From Siphonodentalium dalli (lineage: Eukaryota > Mollusca > Scaphopoda > Gadilida > Siphonodentaliidae): 64,000 nt of DNA. Below the pieces are notes generated by a model. The model ran no database searches. It was not told the origin of the DNA and worked only from the letters and a program-made list of their open reading frames with translations. The DNA lies in assembly GCA_032622095.1 (NCBI GenBank), contig CP136065.1:24191141-24255140 (forward strand), given 5' to 3'. Of the stretch, positions 43,018 to 56,088 are shown piece by piece. The position numbers and the translations under genes are program-made. Each line of letters opens with the position of its first letter. The stretch's first letter is position 1.

Positions 43018-44366
43018 ACTATTCCGAAGGTTCACTATTCCGAGGGTTCACTATTCCGAAGGTTCACTATTCCGAAGGTTCGCTATTCCGAAGATTTTGT
43101 TATTTTAAAGGTTAATTCTATATTCTAATGTATTGAGAGGGTTCTTTATCTCGACGACTCTTTTTATGAAGGAAATAACTTAAAACATTGAAACAATAAA
43201 TGTGACTTTTTTCTTCGCGGGTTTCCTTGAGATTAAATGTCATTACGTATGACGTTATTTCCCAAAAAATATTCACGCCAGGCAGCCCACACAATCGCTA
43301 TGTTTCCATACGATTTAATGTCGTCACGTATGACGTTATATCTCAATACTCTTAGAGACAAGAATACGCCAGCTAAAGGCGGATTAAAACAGTGGGGCTA
43401 TAACTCTTATTCTGTCGTTGAATAGACGGGTATGAGATGAACATAACTGCAATTGTGAATCTGTATTGAATTTTAACGCCCACTTAATTTTCGAGTCACT
43501 GACTATTTTGTTTATAGTGCCTTGATATCAGGTTTTAATAACAATCTGTGCCATAACATATGATTAAAACACTATAATTCATCACCATTTGAAACGTCTG
43601 TATCAGAAGATGTCCATAGAGAAATAGAAAACAGCTTAAATCATAAAAAGATTTTCCACGTTATGGCTCCCAGAATGCAACATAATTCAACCTAAAGTAT
43701 TTTCAATTGAAGGGGAATAACACTATCTTTAAAATATAGAGTTATTCCCCCTCCATTGAAAATAATACACTTCGCGCAACAAAACCAGATGAACCTTAAG
43801 CACAAAAAACACGTCGTTAACTCAACAAAACAACATGTTCACAGTTTATTACACCGGATAAGCTGATAATACAATGTTAGAGAGCTTCCTATTTCCAATG
43901 GTATATATACTGGCATGTATGTTATATATGTGATCTGGGGGTTCGAAAATTAAGTGGGCCTTTAATGTTGATGTTTCTTTCAAATACAGATTGCCAGTTC
44001 GGAAAAACTATATCTCTTACATGTAGTTTATTTCATTCATCGTGTTTTCAGCTTTCCATAATAAACGATAAACTGATACTGTTTTCTTGCTATCAATAAC
44101 CGACATCTGGGACAATTTGGGAATTGGAAGTGGGTGTATAAATGTAATATATGTTAATACTAGCATAATAGTATTTTTCATTCCTGTTGTGTTTTTGTGG
44201 TGGGGTGCAAATTTTCATTAATTTCTGGTTAAATACGCCCAAAATAGAAAACCTTCGGAATAGCGAACCTTCGGAATAGCGAACCTTCGGAATAATGAAC
44301 CTTCGGAATAGCGAACCTTCGGAATAGCGAACCTTCGGAATAATGAACCTTCGGAATAGAGAACCA
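43018..44366 (+). mobile_element. Element bounded by inverted arrays of a 17-bp repeat
   Basis: Left 43,018-43,092: about five TTCACTATTCCGAAGG units. Right 44,249-44,366: about seven CCTTCGGAATAGCGAA units, the reverse complement. The intervening 1.1 kb has no supported ORF. It also contains a local hairpin at 43,705-43,770 (gaaggggaataacactatct … gttattccccctcc). Confidence 0.75.
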
Positions 44367-44451
44367 TACCTATAAAATCTGGGTAACAGTAGGCTGCGAT
44401 AACCAAGCCTTCACCTTCTTTTATCTGGGTTTTCCATTCCTCTCCTATTTC

Positions 44452-44895
44452 CCGTGCTCCGTGGTCCAGTGGTTAGCGCGTTGGACTTGTCTTCGCTGTC
44501 AACACAGCGAGGCGAGTTCGCGGCTGGCTGGTGGTCTGTTATGAGTTTCCACACAGCAGTGGCTTGGCCGACTTGAGCGATGTGCAATTGTTGGATTGTA
44601 CACTGTTTGAATCTCGCGCCAAGTTGTGACCCTTGAGCAAGGTCGCTCGTACTGTGTCTGCTGTGCACCACCCATGCATTACAAGGGTACCTGATAATGA
44701 GCAGTGAAAGATCTTGTCAGTATGCTAGCCATATGGTATCCTCGCATACTCCCGGCTGTACCTCCCACTGTCCCCGGGGAGCAGTAGATGGTTACTGAAT
44801 GTTCAGGCTCATCAGGGTAATAATTGTAAAACTTTGAGCGCTTTGGGCCTCATGGGAAAGGCGCTTTACAAATGCTATACATTATTATTGGCATT
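44452..44895 (+). mobile_element. tRNA-derived SINE
   Basis: The head GCTCCGTGGTCCAGTGGTTA GCGCGTTGGACTTG has a pol III A-box-like TGGTCCAGTGG; GCGAGTTCGCGGC about 50 bp on sits at the B-box position. A central segment has tgacccttgagcaaggt, and a 3' part gagcgctttgggcctcatgg, aaaggcgctttacaaatg ends in attattatt. Tail, length (~440 bp) and degenerate tRNA body indicate a SINE rather than a functional tRNA gene. Confidence 0.8.
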
Positions 44896-45129
44896 TATCC
44901 ATGCGGTTCTCTCATTTGATTTTTTACTTTTATTTTGGTTTTCATCGATTCTTCGATCAGTGCTGGACTTTGTATCTCTGTGTTATTTATTTATTTTACT
45001 TTCTTTCATTACCATTACTTGTATAATATTTCCATTCGTTCCAGTCTGATCCCCCTTCTCCACGTAACGGAGATGGGCGTGAAACAAAAGGGGAGCAAAC
45101 TTAATTAAAAAAACGTGTATGGGCCTGTT

Positions 45130-47187
45130 GTTTAATCCGCTTTCTAATTCACCTACCTATTATATAGGAATCTAATCGTGATTTAAAGACGCCATAGTGG
45201 TGCTGTTTGGATGAGAGATGGAGAGGGGAGGGATTGGCACAAAATTTGATAAAAAAATTGTTTAGTCGCCGATTATCACCAAACTTATAAACAATAATCT
45301 CCATGGTATCAGGAGTGTAATCGTGTGGTTTAAGGATGTCACAAGTAGGGCCATTCGAGTCAGTGGTGTATATAGAGATGAGAGGGACACAACAAATATA
45401 TATCTATATGTTTAGTGCCGATTTCCGCCAGATTGATACATATTCTTCTCCGTGATACGAGGAATTTTATCGTGTGGTTTAGATACACCAAATTGGTGCC
45501 CTATGGGTGAGAGATATGGGGACCTTAAATTTGATACGAATTTGTATACTCGCCAATTTTCACCAATTTCATATATATGCATCTCTAATCTCTAATGAGT
45601 CTTAGTGTGTGCAGCTTGAGTCCAAAATAGGGACGGGAGGGTCACCAAAACTGATACAAAATATTTTTAGTACCAATTACCATCAAATTCAGACACGTTC
45701 TTCTCAAATGATACAAGAAATAAAATCGTGCTGTCTGTCTGTATTTTTGTCTGTCTGTGTGCGTTCTATATATAACTTCACGCGGTACAATCGAGATGGC
45801 ACCAAGGCGTTCTAAGAGGGGTAACTTTTTACAAGGAAGATAATGGTGCGGGTTAAAATTTTCTAAAATGACGCTGTTGGTGGGAGGGGAAATATAAAAA
45901 ATATGGTGAAATAGTTTTGTCGCTGATTTCCACCAAACGAATACATAATCACCTTCGCAATATGGCGTTGTTCGAGTCAGCGTTGCATCAACAACTGAAT
46001 TAATAAACCAAATTCCACTAAATCCATACACGTTTTTCTCTAATGATATACCATGAATTAAATCACATTTGGTGTCGTTTGCGTCACGGATGGCGAGCGG
46101 ATATGCACTATCATTGATAAGATTGCTATTCGGCGATATCCACATAAGTTATATACATTCATTATGCTATCTCCATATCATTTTAAGTAGTTGGGCGTTC
46201 ACATTTCACAATCATGACATATGGGGACCCACATAAGTCACTTGAACAATTATATCTTCTTAACAGTCATATTTATATGGGAATGGAAATCAAGGCATTC
46301 ACACAATGAGCTAGCAAAAAGAGATAACTAGAAGAAGCATTAAACGTATATTTATCATTCTATTGAAAGATACATATATTCGTGCAAACTGAGAGACCTC
46401 GAACCGTCAGAGGATTCCATATATATAATAACAAAAGTTAGTCTGTTCCATTCAATACAGTTTCCCCAAACAGTTACAATTTGTCAAGAGACATGGAAGG
46501 CCTGTTCAAAAATAGTGGTCACAGTGTGCAGTCAAATATAGTTTCTTCTGATATACAAGAAAATGCAGTTAGTAGCACAAGACTTTTCAGGATCCTACCA
46601 ATACTGACATCTGGCAAGGGTTTTAGAACAGACTCCTCGACTGACATAAACAACTCAAAAGCTCGCTCTGTGCCTGGCACATGTAGCTGATATATGTGCG
46701 CAGCAACATTTCATTTAAACTAAGAATATTTAGTCAATATATAGCACCATGAACAGAGGAGCACCTGGAAATTTCTTTGAAACATCTGTATCTTCAAGGA
46801 GATATGATAGCCAGGTGTCCTCGAGATCGTAGTCCAACCCACTAGAATGATTGATACATCTCAATATGTAAAACCCAATTATCATCTTTTATCGAACTAA
46901 TGTGTTTATGATGTTCATGTATCATATAATAACGTCTAATGTATATGCAGTTGTAAATAAATAAATACTTCATTATTGGTGGAACGGATTCATCGCGGTA
47001 AACAGAATGACAATTGACAAGGTGGGCCCCTACTTATATTCCATGACTGTAATAATCATGTTTTGTGATGCTATTTGAATATACAATTTATGAGAAAACG
47101 TATAACACTTTAAGCAAGAGCATTCTCTATTCCCAACAAATATCCACAGCATACATTAACCTGGGCAACGCCGGGTAACCCTGCTAG
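45130..47187 (+). mobile_element. Helitron-like element with ~120-bp degenerate repeats; 3' terminus recognised
   Basis: The 3' end reads ACCTGGgcaacgCCGGGT (hairpin, 6-bp stem with one G-T pair), then aaccCTGCTAG and T at 47,188. A short hairpin ~10 nt before CTAG with T following is the Helitron 3' signature. Upstream, 45,175-46,100 holds about seven diverged ~120-bp units ('gtttagtcgccgattatcaccaaa', 'ggtatcaggagtgtaatcgtgtggttta'). The 5' TC end was not found; no Rep/helicase frame. Left limit is approximate. Confidence 0.55.
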
Positions 47188-47188
47188 T

Positions 47189-48793
47189 CTTTAATAAAAT
47201 ACAAGGAAAGCGAACATTTTGCTCATGGTAAACATGAAGTTTATTTTCTGGAATAATTGTTGCAATGGTGCGTTCTATCGGGTCTGCTACATGTATTGAT
47301 TTTAGCTTGTACATGTTTGTATATTATGGCGGATCAAACATGAACCATTTAGCAAGTCTACCACAAAATATAGCACTTATGATCGAGTTAAATTTCAATT
47401 ATGATGGGACATTCGTAGTATACAGTTGACGTTTGTTAAATTTGAAATGATAACTAGAAATGAAACAGGTGTCTTGGAATTGCGTCTGAAACATAAAGAA
47501 CACAACTCCAAAGAGGGTCTTCCATTAAGAAAGACAATTTAATGAAGGATAATTACATCTGAAAATCCGCGCGACTTAATAAGAATGAAGGTTTGATTTC
47601 GTTTATAATTTTTATCCGGCAACATCGGCTGTACACGAAGACATAATACCCTAATGTCATTGTTGTTGAACACAGAGTCGAGGTCGAGTTTTCATTTGTC
47701 CTCTTTTTAATTCACGCACATAAGAATGAACAAAGTGGCCGACCAATGGATCTGGCGTTATGTGACGTCAAACACGGCGTGATAGAGAAACGTAACGGTT
47801 GGTGGAGACTACCAGTTCAGTTTGAAAGTTCCACGCACGTTCTCTTCAACCCTGCTACCAACGTGACGGGGGTCATGGCCATTTGAACGTGGTGTTGTTA
47901 CATGCAGCAACATCGAGTTGGACAAAAACTGCGGGATTATCGTAGTTTCAGCCGTAATGCCACAATTCCTCTTTTCTAATTGAGCGGGTTCATTTCATTG
48001 GGAGATCACTTCACCCGACACAAACACCACCGTTCCAATTGAGGAAAGCCACTGGCTAACTTGTAAGCACAGCTGCACGACTGATGTTATATGTTATTTG
48101 CGTTAGATGCGCCCACCGCGGTAGAACATGTTATTTCTGGTTGTAAGTAACCATACTCGAATAATGATGGATCAAGGTATAAATGCAATGTCTGAACTAA
48201 ATTCACTCGATAGTATTCTTCAGAATATCTAAAAAAAAAATTGCCACCACAGAATATCCAGGTTCCAGATATAAATAAAAGCCATAATGAGTGCTTTCAA
48301 AAGAGGTCACAATGACGTTGTTCGCGTGGGTTGCATTGGAGTTATAATTTGTCTTTGTTTATCTGGAAATGTTTGTTTTCTATCAGTCGGCAGAGATATC
48401 TCGGCCAATGTTTGTATAATTTAAATAATATTTGGTATCGTGTTTTACAACCACAAGGACTTTTCGGAGTTTACCCATGTTTCAAGTTGTCGTCGTGGTG
48501 GTATACCAACATCAGTGGTGCAACACCATGTTCGCATAACATGTGGCAAACGCCAGTTGTGATCACAATATCAGTTATAGATCAGCAAAGAATACCCCTC
48601 ATTGTCACATGATGGTGTGGTATATGAAGTCCGTATAAAAGTATTTTTCGTCCTATTCTGATCCTCTATATCGGACCGGGGTCTTACTGAACCGAGCTCA
48701 ACGTCATGCATAAAACCGCCAAATGTGTTAATCATGGAACTAAAAGTGTAAATATTATCCAATTTAGAATGTGATGCAGATGTAGTCATTTAA
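47189..48793 (+). other. Intergenic, no supported gene
   Basis: A 72-codon ATG frame on the minus strand (48,571-48,789) and a 93-codon frame on the plus strand (48,331-48,612) overlap; neither shows a motif. Nothing else recognised. Confidence 0.45.
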
Positions 48794-49918
48794 CACCCCC
48801 GTGTACGTGGTATCGCCACAACCGAGGGTATCGCCAAAACCGAGAATATGGGAAAGTCATTTTCACGTATATGATATGGGGTTATGTTTGTTTCTCATCG
48901 TAAAACAGACATCGAGCATCGTATGTGTATGTCCACACGGAGCAGGAGTATTTATCCACCAGTTGTCATTTAGTTTTCCCAGATCAGACCATTAATTTTT
49001 TTTGGCGAATTTTTTCAATGGTGTTTTTGCTTTTGCTCACTCAAATTTTCGAGAACATCCATTTACTAGTATAGTTCCTGGACTCCCACGCTTCCAAAAC
49101 AAATGCCGGTATATAGTTGAATCTGTCAATGAAGCATAGGATTTGACAGAATTTAAAAAATCCGTGTCGTTCTCAATATCCGCGCGATATGAAGGGACCA
49201 CTGTCGGCCCAGAAAGATGCGAACGGCACAGATGAAGATGCGACCAAACGCCGAGTTTCTGTGCAGTAAATATGCGTATTACTTAAGGAGTTCTGATGAG
49301 TTTTCGAGTGTTTTTATGTGTATCTGAGACTGATCAATTGGACTGCGAATGTCATCTGAAATATGAATCCATAACATATTCGAAATATTGTGTGCATATA
49401 TATTATGAATGTGTTTCAATTGAAATTGATTGAACATCCATCTCAGCATTCAGATTTGCGATCTCAAGAACGTGAATGAATGATAAAGCGATGCCTTGAT
49501 TACACGTATTAACATGCTTCGAGTTAGTATATAGACCACACACGCCGGACGACACGCTACGGCGTATCAACGATTTGTTATAATCATGTTTATTTTACAG
49601 ACTTTATGACTCGTTCCCACTCGAGTAGACCGTTACGCGACAATGAAACCGAATCATCTTATCGAACATACATATATTGTATTGCTCCAAATTATGCAAT
49701 TCTGGCTTTTTAAGAGTCATCAGATAATATTGTAACGATTCTATGTTAACACACTAAACATCCGTACATATACCATCACAATGTGCTATGCGTGGCACAC
49801 GTGTGTGCCTTCTTATCTGGATGTCGATGGGCCTCTGTAATGTGTCTATGTAGCACATGTAGTCAGCTTACCAACCTACAACACCATGTTTAAACAAAAT
49901 CAAACCAGACTATGCGGA

Positions 49919-49962
<44 letters not shown>

Positions 49963-51905
49963 GGGGAAGTGGTATGTTACACCAACACACCACTTCACAT
50001 CCCAATAACCGAGTGAGTGAATTAGCCGACTAAAAGACAGAACATGTGATCTTCGGATGTAGCCTAGTATGTTCGCGGATAGAGCACGTATAAATATTTA
50101 TCTTTTTTTCCTATGATGTTTTGTATAAGAATTATCATTGGAAATTGCTCGCCTGACTGCCACCATGTGCTATGGTATACATTGTTCTCTGTTGAATGGT
50201 TTGACATAGGTTAAGACCCCCCAACAAAACAAATACTCTCCCTGAATACAAATAAATTTATGATGCATGACACGTTATACTCATCATCGGATCTCGTGAA
50301 TGTTTGCACGAGTGGAGTTATAATCACAACAATTATCTCTGTCTGTGAACAAAGCAAAAACAGCCAGTCCGCATAAAATCACCGGGCGCGGAAGGCTTAA
50401 TTAAATTATAATTAATCCCTTAATTAGTCAATTCATCCGGTCCCTTATGTGTTGCGCGGATATTTTGTGGCATCTCGAATTTAGTATTATGAAACACCAT
50501 GTCTGAATCAGATGCGCCATTGGAAATTGTGCCCATATACGAAGCGTTAGGGAAAGTCAGATGCGACCTGACGCTGAACATCCATAACAATTTTGGTTAG
50601 AACCATAAACCAAACTCAGGACGGAGACCCTAATAAGATAAGATTCATTTCGGTTAAACATACATATCAGTTACAGTATATGCAACCTATACGATAACAT
50701 AATGAAGTCTTGTGTAAATATTATGCCCACTAAATATGTGGTCCTAGGGCTAAATTAGAAAAGTTATAAACTATAGTGCAATTTACATGTGCACATGACA
50801 ATCATGGCAGTATATACATGTTCCACATTGAAGTGTTTATTATAAATAGCAGTAACTTTGTTGTGTGTGTACATATATGTTCGGATGTTTAGTGTGTTAA
50901 CATAGAATCGTTACACTTTTATCTGATGACTCTTAAAAAAGCCAGAATTGCATAATTTGGAGCAATACGATATATGTATATTCGATAAGATGATTCGGTT
51001 TAATTGTCACGTAACGGTCAACTCGAGTGGGAACGAGTAATAAAGTCTGTAAAATAAACATGATTATAACAAATCGTTGATACGCCGTAGCGTGTCTTCC
51101 GGCATGTGTGGTCTATATGCAAACTCCAAGCATGTTAATACTAAACGAATATCCGATTAGCTGCATGCATGCGAACGGCAGCATTCACATGCGTGTGACC
51201 AAGGCATCGCGTTATCATTCATTCACGTTCTTGAGATCGCAAATCTGAATGCTGAGATGGATGTTCAATTAATTTCAATTGAAACATATTCATAATATAT
51301 ATGCATACAATATTTCGAATATGTTATGGATTCATATTTCAGATGACATTCGCAGTCAAATTGATCAGTCTCAGATACACATAAAAACACTCGAATACTC
51401 ATCAGAACCCCTTAAGTAATACGCATATTTACTGCACAGAAACTCGGCGTTTGGTCGCATCTTCATCTGTGCCGTTCGCATCTTTCTGGGCCGACAGTGG
51501 TCCCTTCATATCGCGCGGATATTGAGAACGACACGGATTTTTTAAATTCTGTCAAATCCTATGCTTCATTGACAGATTCAACTATATACCGGCATTTGTT
51601 TTGGAAGCGTGGAAGTCCAGGAACTATACTAGTGAATGGATGTTCTCGAAAATTTGAGTGAGCAAAAGCAAAAACACCATTGAAAAAATTCGCCAAAAAT
51701 AAATTAATGGTCTGATCTGGGAAAACTGATTGACAACTGGTGTATAAATACTCTTGCTCCGTGTGGACATACACATACGATGCTCGATGTCTGTTTTACG
51801 ATGAGAAACAAACATATCCCCATATCATATACGTGAAAATGACTTTCCCATATTCTCGGTTTTGGCGATACCCTCGGTTTTGGCGATACCACGTACACGG
51901 GGGTG
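48794..51905 (+). mobile_element. 3.1-kb DNA element with ~1-kb terminal inverted repeats
   Basis: TTTAA flanks both ends (48,789-48,793; 51,906-51,910). Termini CACCCCCGTGTACGTGGTAT and ATACCACGTACACGGGGGTG. The inverted repeats run about 48,794-49,777 and 50,872-51,905 with scattered substitutions and a ~45-bp insertion near 51,160 in the right arm. The interior (~1.1 kb) has (AT)n at 49,923-49,958 and no transposase-length ORF. Open frames in the arms occur as mirror pairs. Long TIRs plus a 5-bp duplication do not by eye fix a superfamily. Confidence 0.88.
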
Positions 51906-51927
51906 TTTAAACGGCGATAAATATTAA

Positions 51928-52907
51928 GGGCTTTGTGGACCCAATGTTTCCAAAATTTCCCAAAAGTTTATAGAGTCCAAATAAAGGATTCTGTTCATGT
52001 ATATTAGTAATAATAGAAACCATGCACATTGGTGCAACATTTTGAGAGTATACTTCATGGTGGATTATGTTAGAAATACAAAATGTGAACTTTATTGAGA
52101 TTTAAAAAAAAATTAATTTACAGGCAATGGTCCAAGAAAAACAAAGTCCAAATCTAAGAATCAAATATGGGAATATGTACTGAACACTGTGATGAATGAT
52201 GTATTACAAAAAAAATATTATATTTCTTGAGTGTTCTTTGATAAAATTACTTTGAACCGGTTGTTGACAACTGATATACTAACTTCATAATATGGTTGAC
52301 TGAGAGGCAGCAGTTAATGGGTCAACCTTTCATGGCTGATGTCCAGTCTGGTGTGAATGGCTTTTTACCAGTGTCAAACTTCCACATGAGTGATCACCCT
52401 GAGTGAGTGGTGACCTACTTACTAGAATTAGTATGGTGATCTGGTAGGGGTATGATTGAGGATTAGCATTCTATTGTCAACAGAGTCCAGAGCAGTTACA
52501 ATGGCCAGCTGTTAACCCGTGCCTGCTAACACCCACATAGCCAACGTTTAAGCAAGTATATATCATTTGTCAACAACCGGTTCAAAGTAATTTTATCAAA
52601 GAACACTCAAGAAATATATATTTTTTTTGTAATACATCATTCATCACAGTGTTCAGTACATATTCCCATATTTGATTCTTAGATTTGGACTTTGTTTCTC
52701 TTGGACCATTGCCTGTAAATTAATTTTGTTTAAATCTCAATAAAGTTCACATTTTGTATTTCTAACATAATCCACCATGAAGTATACTCTCAAAATGTTG
52801 CACCAATTGGCATGGTTTCTATTATTACTAATATACATGAACAGAATCCTTTATTTTGACTCTATAAAATTTTGGGAAATTTTGGAAAATTTGGGTCCAC
52901 AAAGCCC
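51928..52907 (+). mobile_element. TTAA-bounded element with ~310-bp inverted repeats (complete copy)
   Basis: TTAA at 51,924-51,927 and 52,908-52,911; termini GGGCTTTGTGGACCCAA and TTGGGTCCACAAAGCCC. Arms 51,928-52,245 and 52,590-52,907; the arms meet ttattaatttta-type sequence and tcaaagaacactcaagaaat. No transposase. Best copy to define the family present also at 39,836 and 40,816. Confidence 0.88.
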
Positions 52908-52911
52908 TTAA

Positions 52912-53947
52912 GCATATTGCCCAATCGCCTATGTGTAGCCGGTCGAAAATGCAAAACACATCTTTTTTTAATGTAAACTATATAGTGGTCAACGCAAAAT
53001 TCTTTCCTATCTAATGCAGTTTGATAGTATATCAGTAATAACGGTTCTCTTCGGCGACAAATCATACACTCACAAGCAACATACATTAATATTCCAAGCA
53101 ACCCAGAAATTCATCCGTGATAGCAATCGTTTCACTTGATTTATATACGTGACACCCCTTTGACCAACAAAATACTATAAAAGAAACTATATATCAAACT
53201 ATCGCAATGGCAGCTCCCAATATGACAACTCACTAAATGTATATATTTAATTAGACATTTACTTATATATATTTTTTTTCGTCTATGATTAAATGCCATG
53301 ATTGAAAATGATACTCATGTATATACTTCAATGTTTGTGTATTACTGTAGGAGAGGAGAAATGACTAATGCCATCACTAGTGCTCTGATCCCTTTGTGAT
53401 TTAATTATTTCAATAAAATATGTTTAATCTAAAATAAAAACAACACTGGGCTTTAACATCTAGTAACCAATACAGATGCATTACCACCACACCTCAAACA
53501 CACACACGTTGCATGGATAGCATTGAGTGCATACAAACTAAATTATCATGTTCACGATGCCGTACTTAATATGTGTGCAACGTAGTACAGTAACCACGGT
53601 TACATTGTTTCCAAGTCCTGTTTGAATCAATTTAATCCATCGAGTAGACATACAACCATTCATTTACACTTTTAATAGATTGTTCTTCACACAATCAAGG
53701 TACTCCAGTACTACTGAAATACTGTTAACCAGCTAACATATCGTTATCATTGACAATATCTAACATCACATTCTGTCAACTACGATCGAATATCCCCGTC
53801 ACTCAGTAGCCAGGGTGGACAGGCCAATCAGTGGACAGATGCTACCCGAAGAGACTCAGCACCGCATCCCTTGTCCACCAAGACACACACATAAGAAGTA
53901 TAGAAGGAGATTCGATACATAATCTGTATAGTGCACATAGAAGGAGA
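52912..53947 (+). promoter_or_regulatory. Upstream region and probable 5'UTR of the PAN-domain gene
   Basis: No other gene seen. The frame of the PAN exon stays open upstream to 53,831 but with no ATG, so the extra 39 codons are probably untranslated leader. I cannot place a TATA box or transcription start. Confidence 0.35.
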
Positions 53948-54262
53948 ATGGCTACAATGGTGACGATACACAAACTATTCTTGTACCTTTTCTTGTTTAA
54001 TTGTGTAAACTCTTTGTCTCCATATCAAGGATTTCGGATATGTAAAGGGTGGATGTGTGACTTTTGTGACCCCATTTATACCATTGCTGCCAGGTCTGCA
54101 ATAGAGTGTGCATTGCTGTGCGTGAATGATGGGAGTTGCCAGTCAGCAAACTTCAAAAGGGATACTCAATCATGTGTCGTCAACGCCTGTAGGAACCCCG
54201 CTGATAATCCATGCAGTGGCCTCACGGAGTATGCTGCCAACACCTATATAAACATTAACGGG
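53948..54262 (+). CDS. Secreted PAN/Apple-domain protein, first coding exon
   Basis: ATG in good context (gagaATGG); 105 codons to a consensus donor AACGGG|GTGAGT, phase 0. Residues 1-22 (MATMVTIHKLFLYLFLFNCV-N-S) are a signal peptide: a short basic head, a Leu/Phe core and a small-residue cleavage site. The mature part has nine cysteines and the stretch S-A-I-E-C-A-L-L-C-V-N-D-G-S-C-Q-S-A-N-F then D-T-Q-S-C-V-V-N, which fits the PAN/Apple fold (helix E-C-x-x-x-C, then C-x-(S/A)-(x)-x-(F/Y), then C). Such domains bind protein or carbohydrate and are common in invertebrate secreted and surface proteins. The protein continues beyond the window: its first intron holds the antisense Gypsy element. 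Reading past the donor meets a stop after 8 codons. Confidence 0.8.
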
Positions 54263-54612
54263 GTGAGTGTGTCAATAATTATGTAACTACAGGTTATGGT
54301 GCCTGTCGGTTCCCACTTTATGATGCCCGCTCAGATTTTACTCCAAAATTAGTCAAAATCGCCTAAGCCATTTTCAACTTACCAGGCAAATACAAATGAA
54401 TAATACTTTCAATCAACATTCGTATTGCACAGTACAACCAACGCCAGCATAATCATAACACCCCTCAGTTTTATGTTTTAAACGAGTTAAAAATAGTGTA
54501 ACATAGAGAAACGAAAGTATGGACTCTTGTTATTACAGACACTCATTTTGGGTGTTTTTAGGTGATATTTGACTATCGGAACATTCTATTGACATGTTTA
54601 TGAACTTCGTGG
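54263..54612 (+). other. Intron 1 of the PAN gene, 5' part
   Basis: Non-coding between the donor and the Gypsy LTR. Confidence 0.7.
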
Positions 54613-55406
54613 TGTGGTAGAGCACAGGGGTGGGTCTTAAGTGAACCATGTCGCTATCACAAACATTTATGGGCTCTGAGTCTTAACATCTGGCAGGGTC
54701 TATAGTAAACTGAGCCTACCTTTAAAAGTCTTCATCATGTATTTATTCTATACTCATCGTCATGCAATACCAAACGGAACACAATCCAACATCACAAGAC
54801 ACATATGGATGACATCACATAACATCTACACAGACAGCTTGACTTCCAAGTTCCAACAACATCAAACATCAGACATCAATCCAGAGATCCAACGAAATAA
54901 AAGGACCCATCCTTTGGAAAGCATAGGTCAGATGTCATAACATAGTATTACTTCTTAAACTTATTAAACATTCTTCGAGCATGAAGAAATTAGGATAACA
55001 CTGAGAGTGTTATACGATGTAGCGATGTTTACACCTTGGTGACGAAATACGGACTGAGAAAGCGCGGTAAATAACCTTACCTGTAATTGGCTAAAACACC
55101 TCAGTGTCCGATAGTTAGATCTCAGATTGGGCGGTAAATAAAAGGTAGAGAATAGAGTGGATGAGATATTGGGCGAAAGTAGAAATAGGAAATAGCAAAA
55201 TACAGATCAGCGATAAGACTAGAAAACGGGGAATGTGCAGAACGGAATAGCGCGACATGGAATGAACCAAGTACGCGGAATGAAATGATTACAATGCGGC
55301 TATAAAATGTATATTAGTGAGTTAGGTTTAATAACTTAGTTAGTATACATGTGTAGCATGTAATAAAGGCATATACTGATTTGGTATATAACATAGCACG
55401 GTCACA
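54613..55406 (-). repeat. 3' LTR of the Gypsy element (left copy)
   Basis: 794 bp, TG…CA ended on the minus strand (TGTGACCGTGC … CTACCACA), reading the same as 62,853-63,646. TATATA lies ~18 bp inside the minus-strand 5' end, and TTTATA near 55,302 on the same strand could serve as a TATA element. Confidence 0.95.
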
Positions 55407-55417
55407 CTCTCCCCTCT
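55407..55417 (-). other. Polypurine tract
   Basis: Minus strand reads AGAGGGGAGAG directly before the 3' LTR's TGTGACC: the expected plus-strand DNA priming site. Confidence 0.85.
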
Positions 55418-56088
55418 GTTGACAAAATGACTCACTAGTCATTTAAACCAATACTGAAAGGAAATGTCGCAAATAGACATGACTTTCAAACTCTGCAACT
55501 GATAATGGAAAATTATCATCTATAACATTCTCATACACAGAGATAACCTTGACACCGACCTATCTTCAGAACTGAAATCAAATATCAGCATTATATAACT
55601 TCACTTAATCAACTTAATCTTCACTATCTGGCGTAGACAGTAAACAACGTGAATATATCACACAACACCACTGAAATGGAATCACCACTGATTCACACTG
55701 GCTGGTCTATCTGAGAACTTCAATCATGAATACACAACAATCAACACAAATATGTTAAAATCATAATCATATATAGAAAGGAACGCTTTATCACCTCACA
55801 GAGTATATAACAAAAAAAATAGAATTCCTTGAAAACTGGTACCTCATATGAGTCGTAGCTCTACACTGGATCGTCAGCTGGAATAAGTGGAAATATCTCT
55901 GATCGTACGAAGATGATAAGTGATACCTAACAATACATAATATCAATACATAATTTATAAAAGAATCAATTTTAAAAACAACTATCACAACAGGACAACG
56001 CCTATGTCCAACGTATACACACATCATTGAAACTGACATATCAGTAATATGGAATCACTGAATATAAGTGAGTGAACTGAAAATGAAA
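55418..56088 (-). other. Non-coding stretch between pol stop and polypurine tract
   Basis: About 670 bp with no envelope-like or other ORF. Confidence 0.6.

Noticed and set aside
44455-44530. Possible functional tRNA gene
   Set aside because: A/B box-like sequences exist but the anticodon arm and acceptor stem do not fold into a good cloverleaf by eye, and it is followed by a SINE body and ATT-rich tail.
45642-46145. 167-codon minus-strand open frame
   Set aside because: Lies over the diverged ~120-bp repeat units of the Helitron-like region; low-complexity composition and no recognisable domain. Chance opening across repeats.
48571-48789. 72-codon ATG frame on the minus strand ending at the 3.1-kb element junction
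   Set aside because: No motif or promoter evidence; its start codon lies against the target duplication. Possible but unsupported.
54737-54940. 67-codon frame repeated at 62,977-63,180
   Set aside because: Same chance frame in both LTRs, antisense to the element.
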